Source: Brevibacillus panacihumi W25
GTDB lineage: Bacteria > Bacillota > Bacilli > Brevibacillales > Brevibacillaceae
DNA: 64,000 nt
Direction: 5' to 3'
Assembly (NCBI RefSeq): GCF_000503775.1
Contig: NZ_KI629782.1
Span: 1,418,045-1,482,044 of the forward strand
The position numbers and the translations under genes are program-made. Shown piece by piece: positions 44,700-54,475 of the stretch. The notes beneath the pieces are model-generated. The model had not been told where the DNA came from. It searched no databases and saw only the letters and a program-made list of their open reading frames with translations. Within the stretch, counting starts at the first letter, position 1. The number at the start of each line of letters is the position of its first letter.

Positions 44700-45551
44700 T
44701 TGCTGACAACAGAAGGAACGTTTGAAGGGGTGCGCGGCGCAGAATTATACTACCGCAGCCTCTGCCGAGCGACATCCCCCAAAGCGGCGGTGATTGTCGT
44801 GCATGGATTCGGCGACCACAGCGGCAGGATGGACAGGATCAGCCAGCATTTGGCCGAGCACCAATACGCCGCCTATTCATTTGACCTGCGCGGCCATGGC
44901 AGAAGCAGCGGCACGCGGGGATATGTGCGCCGCTGGGACGAGTATCGCGGGGATTTGCACGCTTTTCACCAAATGGTCGGCAGTTTGCATCCTGAATTGC
45001 CGCTTTTCTTGCTTGGACATAGTCTTGGCGGTCTGATCTGCCTCGACTATTGCTTGCATAATGAGACGGGAATTGCCGGACTTGCCGCCATCGCACCCGC
45101 TTTTTCCTACACCATCAGACCCATGGAAAAATGGCTCATTTTCCTGATGAGCTATCTCAAGCCGGATTACACCGTCGAAAAATCCCTCCATTCGCGAAAT
45201 GCGAGAGAACCCAATCGAAACGGCTGGACGAAGGGCGATCCGCTACGTCACCAGACCGTCACGCCAGGCTTGGGTCGCGGGATCATCACGGCACAAAGAC
45301 TGCTGCAAAAGCGTTCGCCTGCTCTGCGGGTACCGTTTTTGCTGCAATACGGTACAGACGACAGCCTGACCCCGCCGGAAAAGCTGCGCCAGTTCTTTGA
45401 ATCTGTCGGCTCCCGCGACAAGCAGCAAATCGCCTATGAGCATATGCGTCATCGCCCTTTTGACGAGGAGGGGAATTCGCTCTTTCTCGCAGACCTCTTG
45501 CATTGGCTGGACTGCCGATGTGCTTCCACCAGCGGTCAACACTGGAAATAA
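44700..45551 (+). CDS. Lysophospholipase / monoacylglycerol lipase-like alpha/beta hydrolase
   Basis: A 283-residue serine hydrolase of the Hydrolase_4 group. Oxyanion segment V-V-H-G-F-G-D-H-S-G-R, then L-R-G-H-G-R-S-S-G, nucleophile elbow G-H-S-L-G-G (about 107), Asp in Y-G-T-D-D-S-L-T-P and His near E-H-M-R-H. It should cleave acyl glycerols or lysophospholipids. The start is taken as TTG at 44700, 11 bases after AAGGAGGT; the frame extends upstream into the TnpB-related debris, which is unlikely to be translated. The insertion upstream may have replaced its original control region. Confidence 0.82.
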   Translation: MLTTEGTFEGVRGAELYYRSLCRATSPKAAVIVVHGFGDHSGRMDRISQHLAEHQYAAYSFDLRGHGRSSGTRGYVRRWDEYRGDLHAFHQMVGSLHPELPLFLLGHSLGGLICLDYCLHNETGIAGLAAIAPAFSYTIRPMEKWLIFLMSYLKPDYTVEKSLHSRNAREPNRNGWTKGDPLRHQTVTPGLGRGIITAQRLLQKRSPALRVPFLLQYGTDDSLTPPEKLRQFFESVGSRDKQQIAYEHMRHRPFDEEGNSLFLADLLHWLDCRCASTSGQHWK

Positions 45552-45611
45552 GAATCATTATCAGTTACACTGGTCTCAGGAAGATATTTTGTGAGAATGG
45601 GAGCGGGTCAC

Positions 45612-45935
45612 ATGTTCGTTCAAATGCGAAAAATCACAGTAAAGGAAGGCTTCTCGGACCAAGTGGTCAATCGCTTCAGCGGCGAAGGCTTGATCGAAAA
45701 GCAAGAAGGCTTTATCGATTCTACCGTCATGGTCAAGAAGGTTCCGCGCGGAGAGGAAGAAGTCATCGTCCAGGTGCGTTGGGAATCTGAGGCGCATTGG
45801 AAGCAATGGGAGAAAAGCGATGCGCATATTGCTGGGCATAAAGCCAATCTTGGCAAGCCGAAGCCCGAGTATCTGCTCAACTCCGAAGGCGGCGTCTACT
45901 ACGTGAAGTCCGTGAAACAGGCCGCTGCTGAATAA
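45612..45935 (+). CDS. hmoA: Heme-degrading monooxygenase HmoA (IsdG-like)
   Basis: A 107-residue antibiotic-biosynthesis-monooxygenase-fold protein that opens heme to release iron. It begins M-F-V-Q-M-R-K-I-T-V-K-E-G-F, and has E-G-L-I-E-K-Q-E-G-F, the heme-site W-E-S-E-A-H-W-K-Q-W and S-D-A-H-I-A-G-H-K, closely matching HmoA of Bacillus subtilis. ATG at 45612 follows GGGAGCGGG. No iron-transport genes are adjacent. A strong hairpin follows at 45960. Confidence 0.9.
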   Translation: MFVQMRKITVKEGFSDQVVNRFSGEGLIEKQEGFIDSTVMVKKVPRGEEEVIVQVRWESEAHWKQWEKSDAHIAGHKANLGKPKPEYLLNSEGGVYYVKSVKQAAAE

Positions 45936-45959
45936 AAATCAGATCGCATGACATGCCCA

Positions 45960-46010
45960 AAAACGTGCAAGCCTCGTACCTGTCAGGTGCCTGGTTTGCA
46001 CGTTTTTTTG
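45960..46010 (+). terminator. Terminator of hmoA; first of two related hairpins
   Basis: AAAAACGTGCAA (45960-45971) pairs with TTGCACGTTTTT (45997-46008) and continues in T. A close relative at 46873-46920 shares CGTGCAAGC-TCGTACCTGTC-GGT and the TGCACGTTTTTTTG arm. Confidence 0.85.
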
Positions 46011-46018
46011 ATATTCGC

Positions 46019-46051
46019 TTGACCTTGGAGTTTACTCCAATGTTATAGTTC
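46019..46051 (+). promoter_or_regulatory. MerR-type promoter with palindromic operator
   Basis: A TGACC -35 region runs directly into the dyad TTGGAGTTTACTCCAA (16 bases), followed by TATAGT as -10. The spacer is longer than 17, the classic geometry that a MerR activator untwists. It drives the merR gene itself. Confidence 0.75.
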
Positions 46052-46071
46052 TAGGCAAGGAGAGTGACTGG

Positions 46072-46509
46072 ATGCGAATAAAAGAATTTGCCCAAAAGTT
46101 TCATGTATCAACAGACAGTATACGCTACTATGAAAAAATGGGATTGCTAAAGCCGACTAGAATGGAAAATGGCTACCGGCAATACGATAAAAAGTGTGAG
46201 GAAGCCCTTCAATTCGTTCTGGTTTTGAAACGGCTGGGCTTTACCTTGCAGGAAATAGAAAGCTTGCTGCAGCTGCAAGAAAAGCCCGTATCATCTGAAT
46301 GCAATATCGTTTCGAATGCATTCATGCAGCAAAAAATACATGAGATCTCACAGCATATACTCTTTTATCAGCAAGCCTATCAAGCATTGACACAAGTACA
46401 ACAATTGATGAACGAAAACAAATATGAAGAAAATAAAGAGGTTATTCAGCAGCTTATTACCGATATGTATGCAGATATCCAAAATGGGGGCATGGCTCAT
46501 GAAGAATAG
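46072..46509 (+). CDS. MerR-family regulator
   Basis: A 145-residue regulator. The HTH (residues 1-70) reads R-I-K-E-F-A-Q-K-F-H-V-S-T-D-S-I-R-Y-Y-E-K-M-G-L-L, then N-G-Y-R-Q-Y, the standard MerR start. A dimerisation coiled coil follows (about 75-120). There are no conserved Cys-metal sites beyond one (S-E-C-N), so the inducer is unlikely to be a metal. It has its own palindromic promoter and overlaps the DUF4260 gene by 11 bases. Low GC suggests transfer as a cassette. Confidence 0.9.
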   Translation: MRIKEFAQKFHVSTDSIRYYEKMGLLKPTRMENGYRQYDKKCEEALQFVLVLKRLGFTLQEIESLLQLQEKPVSSECNIVSNAFMQQKIHEISQHILFYQQAYQALTQVQQLMNENKYEENKEVIQQLITDMYADIQNGGMAHEE

Positions 46510-46849
46510 GTGGATTATTCAAACGGAAAATGCTGTTTTTTTCGCATTAACGTTCATGATTTACAGTCACTTTGATTTTTCCCTTCTCCTGTTCTTTGGG
46601 TTGCTCCTGGTCCCAGATATTACAATGCTTGGCTATCTTGCAAATGCAAAAACCGGCGCCCAAATCTACAATATGGGACATAGTTTAATTCTGCCAACCA
46701 TCATTCTACTCTCTTATTTCTTGATTCAATCAGATTTCCTATTCATCATTGCGTTGATTTGGTACGCACATATCTTCATGGATCGCGCAATCGGATATGG
46801 ACTAAAATATTCGCACAGCTTTAAAGAAACGCATTTACAAAAAATATAG
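46499..46849 (+). CDS. DUF4260 family membrane protein
   Basis: A 116-residue protein with about four predicted helices. The family core L-L-V-P-D-I-T-M-L-G-Y, then G-A-Q-I-Y-N-M-G-H-S, and Y-A-H-I-F-M-D-R-A-I-G-Y-G-L-K-Y is present. Function unknown; often encoded beside a regulator. The start at 46499 lies inside the end of merR after GGGGGC, so the two are translationally coupled. Its position under a MerR-type promoter suggests response to a small hydrophobic compound, which is inference. Confidence 0.8.
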   Translation: MKNRWIIQTENAVFFALTFMIYSHFDFSLLLFFGLLLVPDITMLGYLANAKTGAQIYNMGHSLILPTIILLSYFLIQSDFLFIIALIWYAHIFMDRAIGYGLKYSHSFKETHLQKI

Positions 46850-46872
46850 TCATCAGGAATACATGAGAGTTG

Positions 46873-46920
46873 AACGTGCAAGCATCGTACCTGTCGGGTA
46901 TTTTGTCTGCACGTTTTTTT
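46873..46920 (+). terminator. Terminator of the merR/DUF4260 operon; second of two related hairpins
   Basis: AACGTGCA pairs with TGCACGTT, followed by TTTTTT. The loop keeps TCGTACCTGTCGGGT, nearly as in the hairpin at 45960. Confidence 0.75.
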
Positions 46921-46955
46921 GCGTGTCTTGACTGTTGCTTGATCGCTGTGAAATA

Positions 46956-46985
46956 ATACTCACAAGTAACATTACTCATTAGTAT
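46956..46985. promoter_or_regulatory. Palindromic operator of the second TetR gene
   Basis: ATACTCACAAGTAA (46956-46969) mirrors TTACTCATTAGTAT (46972-46985) at 11 of 14 positions. It is 21 bases before the tetR start and matches the first TetR operator (14502-14531) at about 21 of 30 bases. Confidence 0.7.
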
Positions 46986-47006
46986 CTTTTTGGAGTTGAA
47001 TCTGGT

Positions 47007-47600
47007 ATGACGAAAGAAATAGGCCGGAAAGGAAAAGAAAGCCGGAAACGATTGCTGGATGCAGCCACGGCTGAGTTTGCCGAGCGGGGATTTCATGATG
47101 CAAAAGTAAGCGATATCGTGAAAAGGGCGGGTTTGACGCAGCCTTCCTTTTATCTGTACTTCCCCAGCAAAGAAGCGATTTTCGCTGAGATCGTGGACCA
47201 TTTTCGCTCCCGTCTGCGCGAACTGACACAAGACGCCCGCTTGGAGGCCGGGATCGAAGCCAAGGAAGTTTCAGAACGGATTTATCTCGCAGTGGAAGCC
47301 GTATTTCGCTTTCTGGCGGAGGATCCCGCTTTGACGCGCGTCGGTTTTTTTCTGGCCCCTGAGTCCAGTCAGATCAAAGCAGAGCTTGCCGCGATGATCC
47401 AGGAGAATTTGCAAGGGGAGCAACAAGCCGGTTATTTCCGCGCCGAGCTGGAGATGCAGACCGTAGCGGAGTGCCTGATCGGAATCATGGAGCGTCTGAC
47501 CGTCTCCTGCCTGCTGCCGGGACTGCAAGCTCCGAGAGTTCTGGCGCAGCAGGTAGTCAGCCTCTTGCTTCGCGGGATGCTGACCAATGAGCAGCCTTGA
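47007..47600 (+). CDS. TetR/AcrR family regulator, paralogue of 13901-14485
   Basis: A 197-residue TetR protein. HTH region at about 12-59: R-L-L-D-A-A-T-A-E-F, V-S-D-I-V-K-R-A-G-L-T-Q, F-Y-L-Y-F-P-S-K-E-A. The recognition helix is nearly identical to that of the TetR at 13901. The C-terminal domain diverges. The DoxX gene starts 36 bases after it, so the pair is probably an operon repressed from the palindrome at 46956. Upstream TTTTTGGAGTTG serves as ribosome site. Confidence 0.88.
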   Translation: MTKEIGRKGKESRKRLLDAATAEFAERGFHDAKVSDIVKRAGLTQPSFYLYFPSKEAIFAEIVDHFRSRLRELTQDARLEAGIEAKEVSERIYLAVEAVFRFLAEDPALTRVGFFLAPESSQIKAELAAMIQENLQGEQQAGYFRAELEMQTVAECLIGIMERLTVSCLLPGLQAPRVLAQQVVSLLLRGMLTNEQP

Positions 47601-47635
47601 GAGAAAAATAGCATTCACAAAAGGAGTGACAGCAG

Positions 47636-47980
47636 ATGCTTGCCCCTGTCCTGCAAGTGGTCTTGGCGGTTTTTCTTCTGATCGGAGGCTTCATCAAGGT
47701 CTTTCGTGTTCCCTTTCAAGTGGAGCATTGGCAGCACTATCACTACCCCCTGTGGTTCATGTCTGTAACGGGAGCACTGGAAATCCTCGGGGCCATCGCC
47801 ATGATTGCGGGCTTGTGGAATCGGCATCTGGCTGCAGGATCGGCGATCTTGTTTGTCTTTTTGATGCTGGGAGCTATCCACGCCCATCTCTTCCGCGCTG
47901 AGCAGCCTTTTGCCATGGCCATTCCAGCTAGCATCTGCCTGATTCTTTCCGTATGGGTGATGATTCGAAATGTAGCCTAG
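47636..47980 (+). CDS. DoxX family membrane protein
   Basis: A 114-residue, four-helix membrane protein of the DoxX group. It begins L-A-P-V-L-Q-V-V-L-A-V-F-L-L-I-G-G-F-I-K-V; the segment V-T-G-A-L-E-I-L-G-A-I-A-M-I-A-G is the family core. DoxX-like proteins are linked to quinone and thiol stress in some bacteria; the role here is unknown. ATG follows AAAGGAGTGACAGC. Its TAG overlaps the sirC stop on the other strand in a CTAG sequence, leaving no room for a terminator. Confidence 0.8.
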   Translation: MLAPVLQVVLAVFLLIGGFIKVFRVPFQVEHWQHYHYPLWFMSVTGALEILGAIAMIAGLWNRHLAAGSAILFVFLMLGAIHAHLFRAEQPFAMAIPASICLILSVWVMIRNVA

Positions 47981-48615
47981 TCTTCCGAGTGGCGATGAAA
48001 TAGCTCCTTTGCCTCTCGATCCCTTCGCTCGACTTCCCCGGTCCGTGTCCACTGAAAAAAGCGATCATCCAGCAATTCGCGCAGGATGATCCGCTTCTCT
48101 TCTTCCCCTAGTCCAAGGGAGAGGACCTGCTGCCTCATCTCCCCGAGAAACTGCGTGTAGGACTCGTATTCCGGGCCAATCCATTGCTCTGCCTGGCGGC
48201 GCAGCTTTTTCGCCAGCCCGGGATTGGCTCCGCCCGTAGAGATCGCTACCTGCAGATCGCCGCGCTCGACCATAGCCGGGACGATGAAGCTGCACAGGTC
48301 GGGCCGGTCGGCAATATTGACCCACTGATGCGGCTGGCACGCCCGATGCACGGCCAGATTGACGGCCGGATCATCCGTAGCAGCGATGATGATCGTCATC
48401 TTATGCACATCTTCCGGGTTGAACGTGCGCAGATGCAGCGTCACACTGCCCTCGTCGCTCCATTTTTGGATACCCGGAGTAGAAGTCGGGCTGACGACCG
48501 TCACCCTTGCCGCAGCTTTGATCAGGCTGGCGATTTTCCGCTCTGCCACCTTGCCCGCTCCTACGACGAGGCAGCGCTTGTCTGTCAGATTGACGTACAT
48601 GGGATACAAGCTCAT
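47977..48615 (-). CDS. sirC: Precorrin-2 dehydrogenase
   Basis: A 212-residue NAD-dependent enzyme that oxidises precorrin-2 to sirohydrochlorin. The Rossmann motif V-V-G-A-G-K-V-A at about 17-24 is intact; A-A-T-D-D-P-A-V-N, V-N-I-A-D-R-P-D-L-C-S-F and I-S-T-G-G-A-N-P follow. A short C-terminal domain resembles Met8 but a chelatase role is uncertain because the operon also has CbiX. Last gene of the operon, three bases after sumT. Its product feeds both siroheme and the cobalt-early cobalamin route. Confidence 0.9.
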   Translation of the reverse strand: MSLYPMYVNLTDKRCLVVGAGKVAERKIASLIKAAARVTVVSPTSTPGIQKWSDEGSVTLHLRTFNPEDVHKMTIIIAATDDPAVNLAVHRACQPHQWVNIADRPDLCSFIVPAMVERGDLQVAISTGGANPGLAKKLRRQAEQWIGPEYESYTQFLGEMRQQVLSLGLGEEEKRIILRELLDDRFFQWTRTGEVERRDREAKELFHRHSED

Positions 48616-48618
48616 GCC

Positions 48619-49392
48619 TTACACCTCAACCTGTGCGGCTTCAAACCATCGGATCTTTTCACGCAATTGTACGACCTCACCAACAAGAATAATCGCCGGA
48701 TTGGTGATCTGCGGGTTATCCGCCAGGCGCTGCTCGATGTCAGCCAGCGTCCCCGTCACGGTCGCTTGCTCCGGGAGCGTCCCCCAGGCAATCACCGCTA
48801 CAGGTGTCTTGGGATCTTTGCCATGCTCGATCAGTTGTTTGCGAATCATCGGCAGATTGCCAATACCCATGTAAAACGCGACCGTATCGATTCCTTGCGC
48901 TAATGCGCGCCACTTTTCCACCGCCTGCTCCGGCTTCTCCTCCCGCAGATGTCCAGTCACGACGGCAAATGAGGAGCCGTATTCCCTGTGCGTGACGGGA
49001 ATCCCGGCGTAAGCAGGAGCGGCGATGCCAGCGGTCACACCCGGAACGATCTCAAAAGGGATGCCGAACTGCGCGAGGTGCTCGGCTTCCTCCCCGACCC
49101 GTCCAAACACGCTGGGATCTCCGCCTTTCAGCCGTACGACGGTCAGGCCGCCCAAAGCTTTTTCCGCCAGCAGCTGGTTGATCGCTTCCTGCCGCATCGT
49201 GTGGTTGTCGGGATACTTGCCGCAGTAAATCCGTTCTGCATGGGTCGGCGCGTACTCCAGCAGAGCCGGGTTTGCCAGGCGGTCATACACGACGACATCT
49301 GCTTGCTGCAGACATTCCATTCCTTTTACAGTGATCAGCTTCGGGTCGCCGGGACCCGCCCCGACGAGGTATACTTTTCCTGTTTGGCTCAT
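48619..49392 (-). CDS. cobA: Uroporphyrinogen-III C-methyltransferase
   Basis: A 257-residue SUMT that adds methyls at C2 and C7 of uroporphyrinogen III using two S-adenosylmethionines. G-A-G-P-G-D-P-K-L-I-T-V-K-G (10-23) is the SAM-site loop; V-V-Y-D-R-L, R-L-K-G-G-D-P-S-V-F-G-R and G-V-T-A-G-I-A-A-P-A-Y-A-G-I-P are diagnostic. It is a stand-alone SUMT, not fused to a synthase. ATGA overlap with cobT. Also called sumT or sirA. Confidence 0.95.
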   Translation of the reverse strand: MSQTGKVYLVGAGPGDPKLITVKGMECLQQADVVVYDRLANPALLEYAPTHAERIYCGKYPDNHTMRQEAINQLLAEKALGGLTVVRLKGGDPSVFGRVGEEAEHLAQFGIPFEIVPGVTAGIAAPAYAGIPVTHREYGSSFAVVTGHLREEKPEQAVEKWRALAQGIDTVAFYMGIGNLPMIRKQLIEHGKDPKTPVAVIAWGTLPEQATVTGTLADIEQRLADNPQITNPAIILVGEVVQLREKIRWFEAAQVEV

Positions 49393-50434
49393 TTTCCACT
49401 CACTCCCGCCGATGCGAAGGTAGCCATTTCATGAACCATGCGGCAGGCCGCCTCCAGCACAGGATAGGCCAAGGCAGCCCCTGTTCCCTCTCCCAGCCGC
49501 AATTGCAGATCCAGGAGGGGTTCCTTCCCGAGCACGTTCAGCACATAGGCGTGCCCCGGCTCCTGGGAGCGATGTCCGGCGATCAGGAAATCAGCGCTAC
49601 TTGGGCACAGACGCACAGCCAGCAAAGCCGCCACTGTAGCAATGAAGCCGTCAAGCAAGACAGGGATACGCTTGGAAGCAGCGCCAAGGATCGCTCCTGC
49701 CATCGCGCCGATTTCCAAACCTCCTACCTTGGCCAGCACGTCGATTGGCTCCGCTGCGTCCGGACGATGCAAGGCAATTGCTTCTCGCACCACCTGCTTT
49801 TTCCGTGCCCAGCCTGCGTCGTCGAGTCCTGTCCCGCGTCCGACGATCTCATCGGGATCAGCCCCGGTCAAGGCAGCCAGAATGGCGCTGCTTGCCGTCG
49901 TATTGGCAATCCCCACCTCGCCTACGATCAATACCTTGGCACCCGCTTCGATGATTTCCAACGCCGCTTCGCTGCCGACCTGCAGTGTACGCGCTGCCTC
50001 TTCCCTCGACATAGCGGGCTCACGCAGCATGTTGGCGGTTCCTGCCTTGATGCGGCGCCCGATGACGCCAGGTGCTGCCATCTCGTTCGCCACTCCGACA
50101 TCGACAATTCGCTCCAGCGCGTCAATCTGCCGTGCGAATACGTTGATCCCCGCTCCTCCGTTCGCCATGTTGGCGACCATCTGGACGGTGACCTCCTGCG
50201 GATAGGCCGAAACACCTTCGACCGCGACACCGTGATCAGCTGCAAACACGATCACGCCAGGAGGCGTTACGACAGGAAAGCTCTCGCCTGTAATCGCAGC
50301 CAGCTCTACCGCCACTTCCTCCAGTCGTCCCAGGCTCCCGAGCGGCTTGGTCAATTGGTCAATATGAAGTCTCGCCTGCGCTGCTGCTTCTGGATTACGA
50401 GATCCGATAGCAGGCAGGAAATCTTGTAGTTTCG

Positions 50435-50438
<4 letters not shown>
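49389..50438 (-). CDS. cobT: Nicotinate-nucleotide--dimethylbenzimidazole phosphoribosyltransferase
   Basis: A 349-residue enzyme that activates the lower ligand base to its ribotide for the nucleotide loop. The N-terminal P-L-G-S-L-G-R-L-E, the A-D-H-G-V-A segment and G-E-V-G-I-A-N-T-T, then G-R-G-T-G-L-D, are diagnostic; the catalytic Glu lies near the C-terminal segment R-L-G-E-G-T-G-A-A. It sits between cbiP and sumT, with ATGA overlaps on both sides. No bluB or bza genes for base synthesis are in the window. Confidence 0.95.
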
Positions 50439-51947
<1,509 letters not shown>

Positions 51948-51955
<8 letters not shown>

Positions 51956-53336
51956 GTCCTGCCACCTCCAGACAACGCGTGATCCAGCGCTCGACGACAG
52001 CCGGATTGGAGCCAAAATGCAGATGCGTATAGCCTGCGACCAGATTGTCCTGCGCAAAGCCCTCCGGCTTCGTGCCGCGCAAGCCCTTGGTTTCGTAGGC
52101 GTATGGAAGCTCTTCTTCCTGCGAGCTGGCGAGGGTAGAGTAATGGAACTCATGCCCCTTCGCCTGCTCCTCCGTGCCGAGCAGGAAGTTTTCTTTTGTA
52201 CCGCGCACTTCCCGATAGCCGAGCGCCGCCAGCTTTTTCTGCATGGTTACGGTGCCCGGGATCAGTCCGACCATGGGGTAGCTTTTGCCCTCCGTCGTGA
52301 CGATCGCTTCCGTCAGATACATGAAGCCGCCGCACTCCGCCAGCGTCGGCAGACCAGCGCCAATCGCCCGACGAAAGGATGCCAGCACCTCAGTCTGTTG
52401 CGAGAGTTCCGCGGCGAATTCTTCGGGAAAGCCGCCGCCGATGTACAAGCCGTCTGCTTCTTGCGGCACGCACTCACCCGCCAGCGGCGAAAAGAAGTGC
52501 AGCTTGGCTCCGTAGGCTTCCAACAGCTCCAGATTCTCCGGATAGTAAAAATGAAAGGCCGGGTCTTTCGCCACAGCAATGGTCACTCGGTCAGGAACCG
52601 CCTTCTTCGCGAACAAAACAGGCTCGGCATGAAGCGGCTCCGCCTTTGCCAGCTCCCAAATCTGCTCGAGATCGACAGTTTGGGCGATGATCTCCGCCAA
52701 GCGGTCAAACAGGGGATTCAGTTCGCCGCGCTCCACGGACGGCACCAATCCCAGATGGCGCTCGGGGATTTCCACATCGCCCTCCCGCTTGAGATAGCCA
52801 ACGACCGGGATTCCGCACTCCTGCTCGATCGCAGCCTTGACGATCTTGTGATGGCCCTCGCTGCCCACCTTGTTCGCGATAACGCCGACGATCCGTGCAG
52901 CAGGGTTGAGCAATTGAAAGCCTTTGACGATGGCAGCCGCGCTGCGGGCCATGCTCTGGCAGTTGACGACCAGCAGCACAGGCGATTCGGTGAGGATGCT
53001 GATTTCTGCCGTACTGCCCTTGTCGCTGGTTGCTTCCTTGCCGTCGTACATCCCCATGACGCCCTCGATGACGGAGATATCTGCTCCCTGGCTCCCCCGG
53101 ACAAAAATCTCCTTCACTGCCTCGTGGGCAAGCATGAAGCTGTCCAGATTGCGTGAGGGTCTTCTGGTGACGGCAGTGTGATAGGTGGGATCGATGTAGT
53201 CAGGTCCGCATTTGAAGCCTTGGACCGTATAGCCTTTTTGCTTCAGTGCGGCCATCAGTCCGATGGTGACGGTTGTCTTTCCCGCTCCGCTGCCAGTCCC
53301 GGCAATGACCAATCGGCGGTTTCCACTTCTACTCAT
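51948..53336 (-). CDS. cbiA: Cobyrinate a,c-diamide synthase
   Basis: A 462-residue amidotransferase acting on the a and c carboxylates of (cobalt-)cobyrinate. P-loop G-T-G-S-G-A-G-K-T-T near residue 12; C-P-D-Y-I-D-P-type segment G-P-D-Y-I-D-P; glutaminase Cys in L-A-E-C-G-G-F-M-Y; His in H-L-H-F. Called CobB in the aerobic pathway. It overlaps cbiG by ATGA and cbiP by eight bases, consistent with coordinated expression. Confidence 0.94.
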
Positions 53337-54475
53337 CCGCGCCCCTCCTCGTGGTAGGGCATCAGACCAACCGAGATCGTGGTATTGCCCGACTTTTTCT
53401 TGGTCAGAACCAGCTTGTCGACCCCGGCGTACAGCTTGGCTGCAGGCTCGCTGACGCCATAGGCTCCGGTAAATTTGTACACCGTCTCGGAAGGATCGCT
53501 GATTTCCACCTGATTCAATTCCTCCGGCTCATACCAGACGAACGGCCAGCCGTATTTTTCGCAGACGGCGATCAGTCCCGCTTCATCCTTTTTCAGGGCG
53601 ATCGTCGCCAGGGCTTTGACGCTTTTGATCGAGAATTGCAGCTCGTCCAAGGTTTCCTTGATCACCGCTTCGATCTCTTCGGCAGAGGTCCCCCGGTTGC
53701 AGCCCATTCCGAGCACAATCACCTTGGGACGGTAAATCACGCCGTTTTGCAGGATCGGCTGCTCTTCCGGAGTCAAGATGCGGTGTGTCACGACGAGTGC
53801 GGCTTGCGGCTCGTCAGCCAGGGCTTCCGAGATCGTTGCGTACTCTTTGATCGAAGGAGGAATCGGTGTCTCATGCATCCACCAGTCCCGCTCTCCCGAT
53901 TCATTGATGACGGCGACCCGCTCCTCATTCACGACCGAGGCGCTTACCGGGGTCAGCTTTTCGTCGGATTCCCATTCCCAGCCGAAGCGGCGTCCGAACA
54001 GGTCGACAGGGATGGTCTTCTGCACATCGGAAGCCGTGGTAATAATCGGACGTGCGCCCATTACTGCGGCTACCTCATGCGCCAGCTCGTTCGCCCCGCC
54101 GAGGTGGCCGGACAAGACGCTGATCACATTTTCTCCACGATCATCGATGACGACGATTCCGGGATCTTTCTTTTTATCTTCGAGCAAAGGAGCGATCATC
54201 CGCACCACCGCGCCAAGCGAGATAATGATGATCAATCCCTTGTATACGGGCCAGAGAGCAGGAAACAGCATGCGTACACTGTTGGTAAAAAGCTGGATTC
54301 CGCGCGCTTCCTCGTCCCCGCGCGCAAATTTGCTCATATAGTAGAGATCCGCACCCGGGAATTTCTGCACCAGATCACGCGCCATCTCTACGCCATGCTT
54401 TGTAATGGCGACGACGGCGTAATCGCCGCGTTGCTGGATCTTGGGGATTTCCCCCTCTTTCAGCTCGATGATCAT
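53333..54475 (-). CDS. cbiG: Cobalt-precorrin-5A hydrolase
   Basis: A 380-residue enzyme that opens the delta-lactone of cobalt-precorrin-5A and releases acetaldehyde, a reaction found only in the cobalt-early route. The N-terminal domain has K-H-G-V-E-M-A and G-A-V-V-R-M-I-A-P, the middle G-H-L-G-G-A-N-E-L-A, and the C-terminal domain G-M-G-C-N-R-G-T-S-A-E-E-I. Full length. It overlaps cbiF upstream and cbiA downstream by ATGA. Confidence 0.93.
   Translation of the reverse strand: MIIELKEGEIPKIQQRGDYAVVAITKHGVEMARDLVQKFPGADLYYMSKFARGDEEARGIQLFTNSVRMLFPALWPVYKGLIIIISLGAVVRMIAPLLEDKKKDPGIVVIDDRGENVISVLSGHLGGANELAHEVAAVMGARPIITTASDVQKTIPVDLFGRRFGWEWESDEKLTPVSASVVNEERVAVINESGERDWWMHETPIPPSIKEYATISEALADEPQAALVVTHRILTPEEQPILQNGVIYRPKVIVLGMGCNRGTSAEEIEAVIKETLDELQFSIKSVKALATIALKKDEAGLIAVCEKYGWPFVWYEPEELNQVEISDPSETVYKFTGAYGVSEPAAKLYAGVDKLVLTKKKSGNTTISVGLMPYHEEGRG

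Noticed and set aside
44708-45100. Long open frame upstream extension of the lysophospholipase to 44592
   Set aside because: The added residues are translated from TnpB-related debris; the ribosome site at 44681 points to the TTG at 44700.
51956-52153. N-terminal extension of cobyric acid synthase to 52153
   Set aside because: It runs inside cbiA, has no family similarity, and the GTG at 51955 has a good ribosome site.
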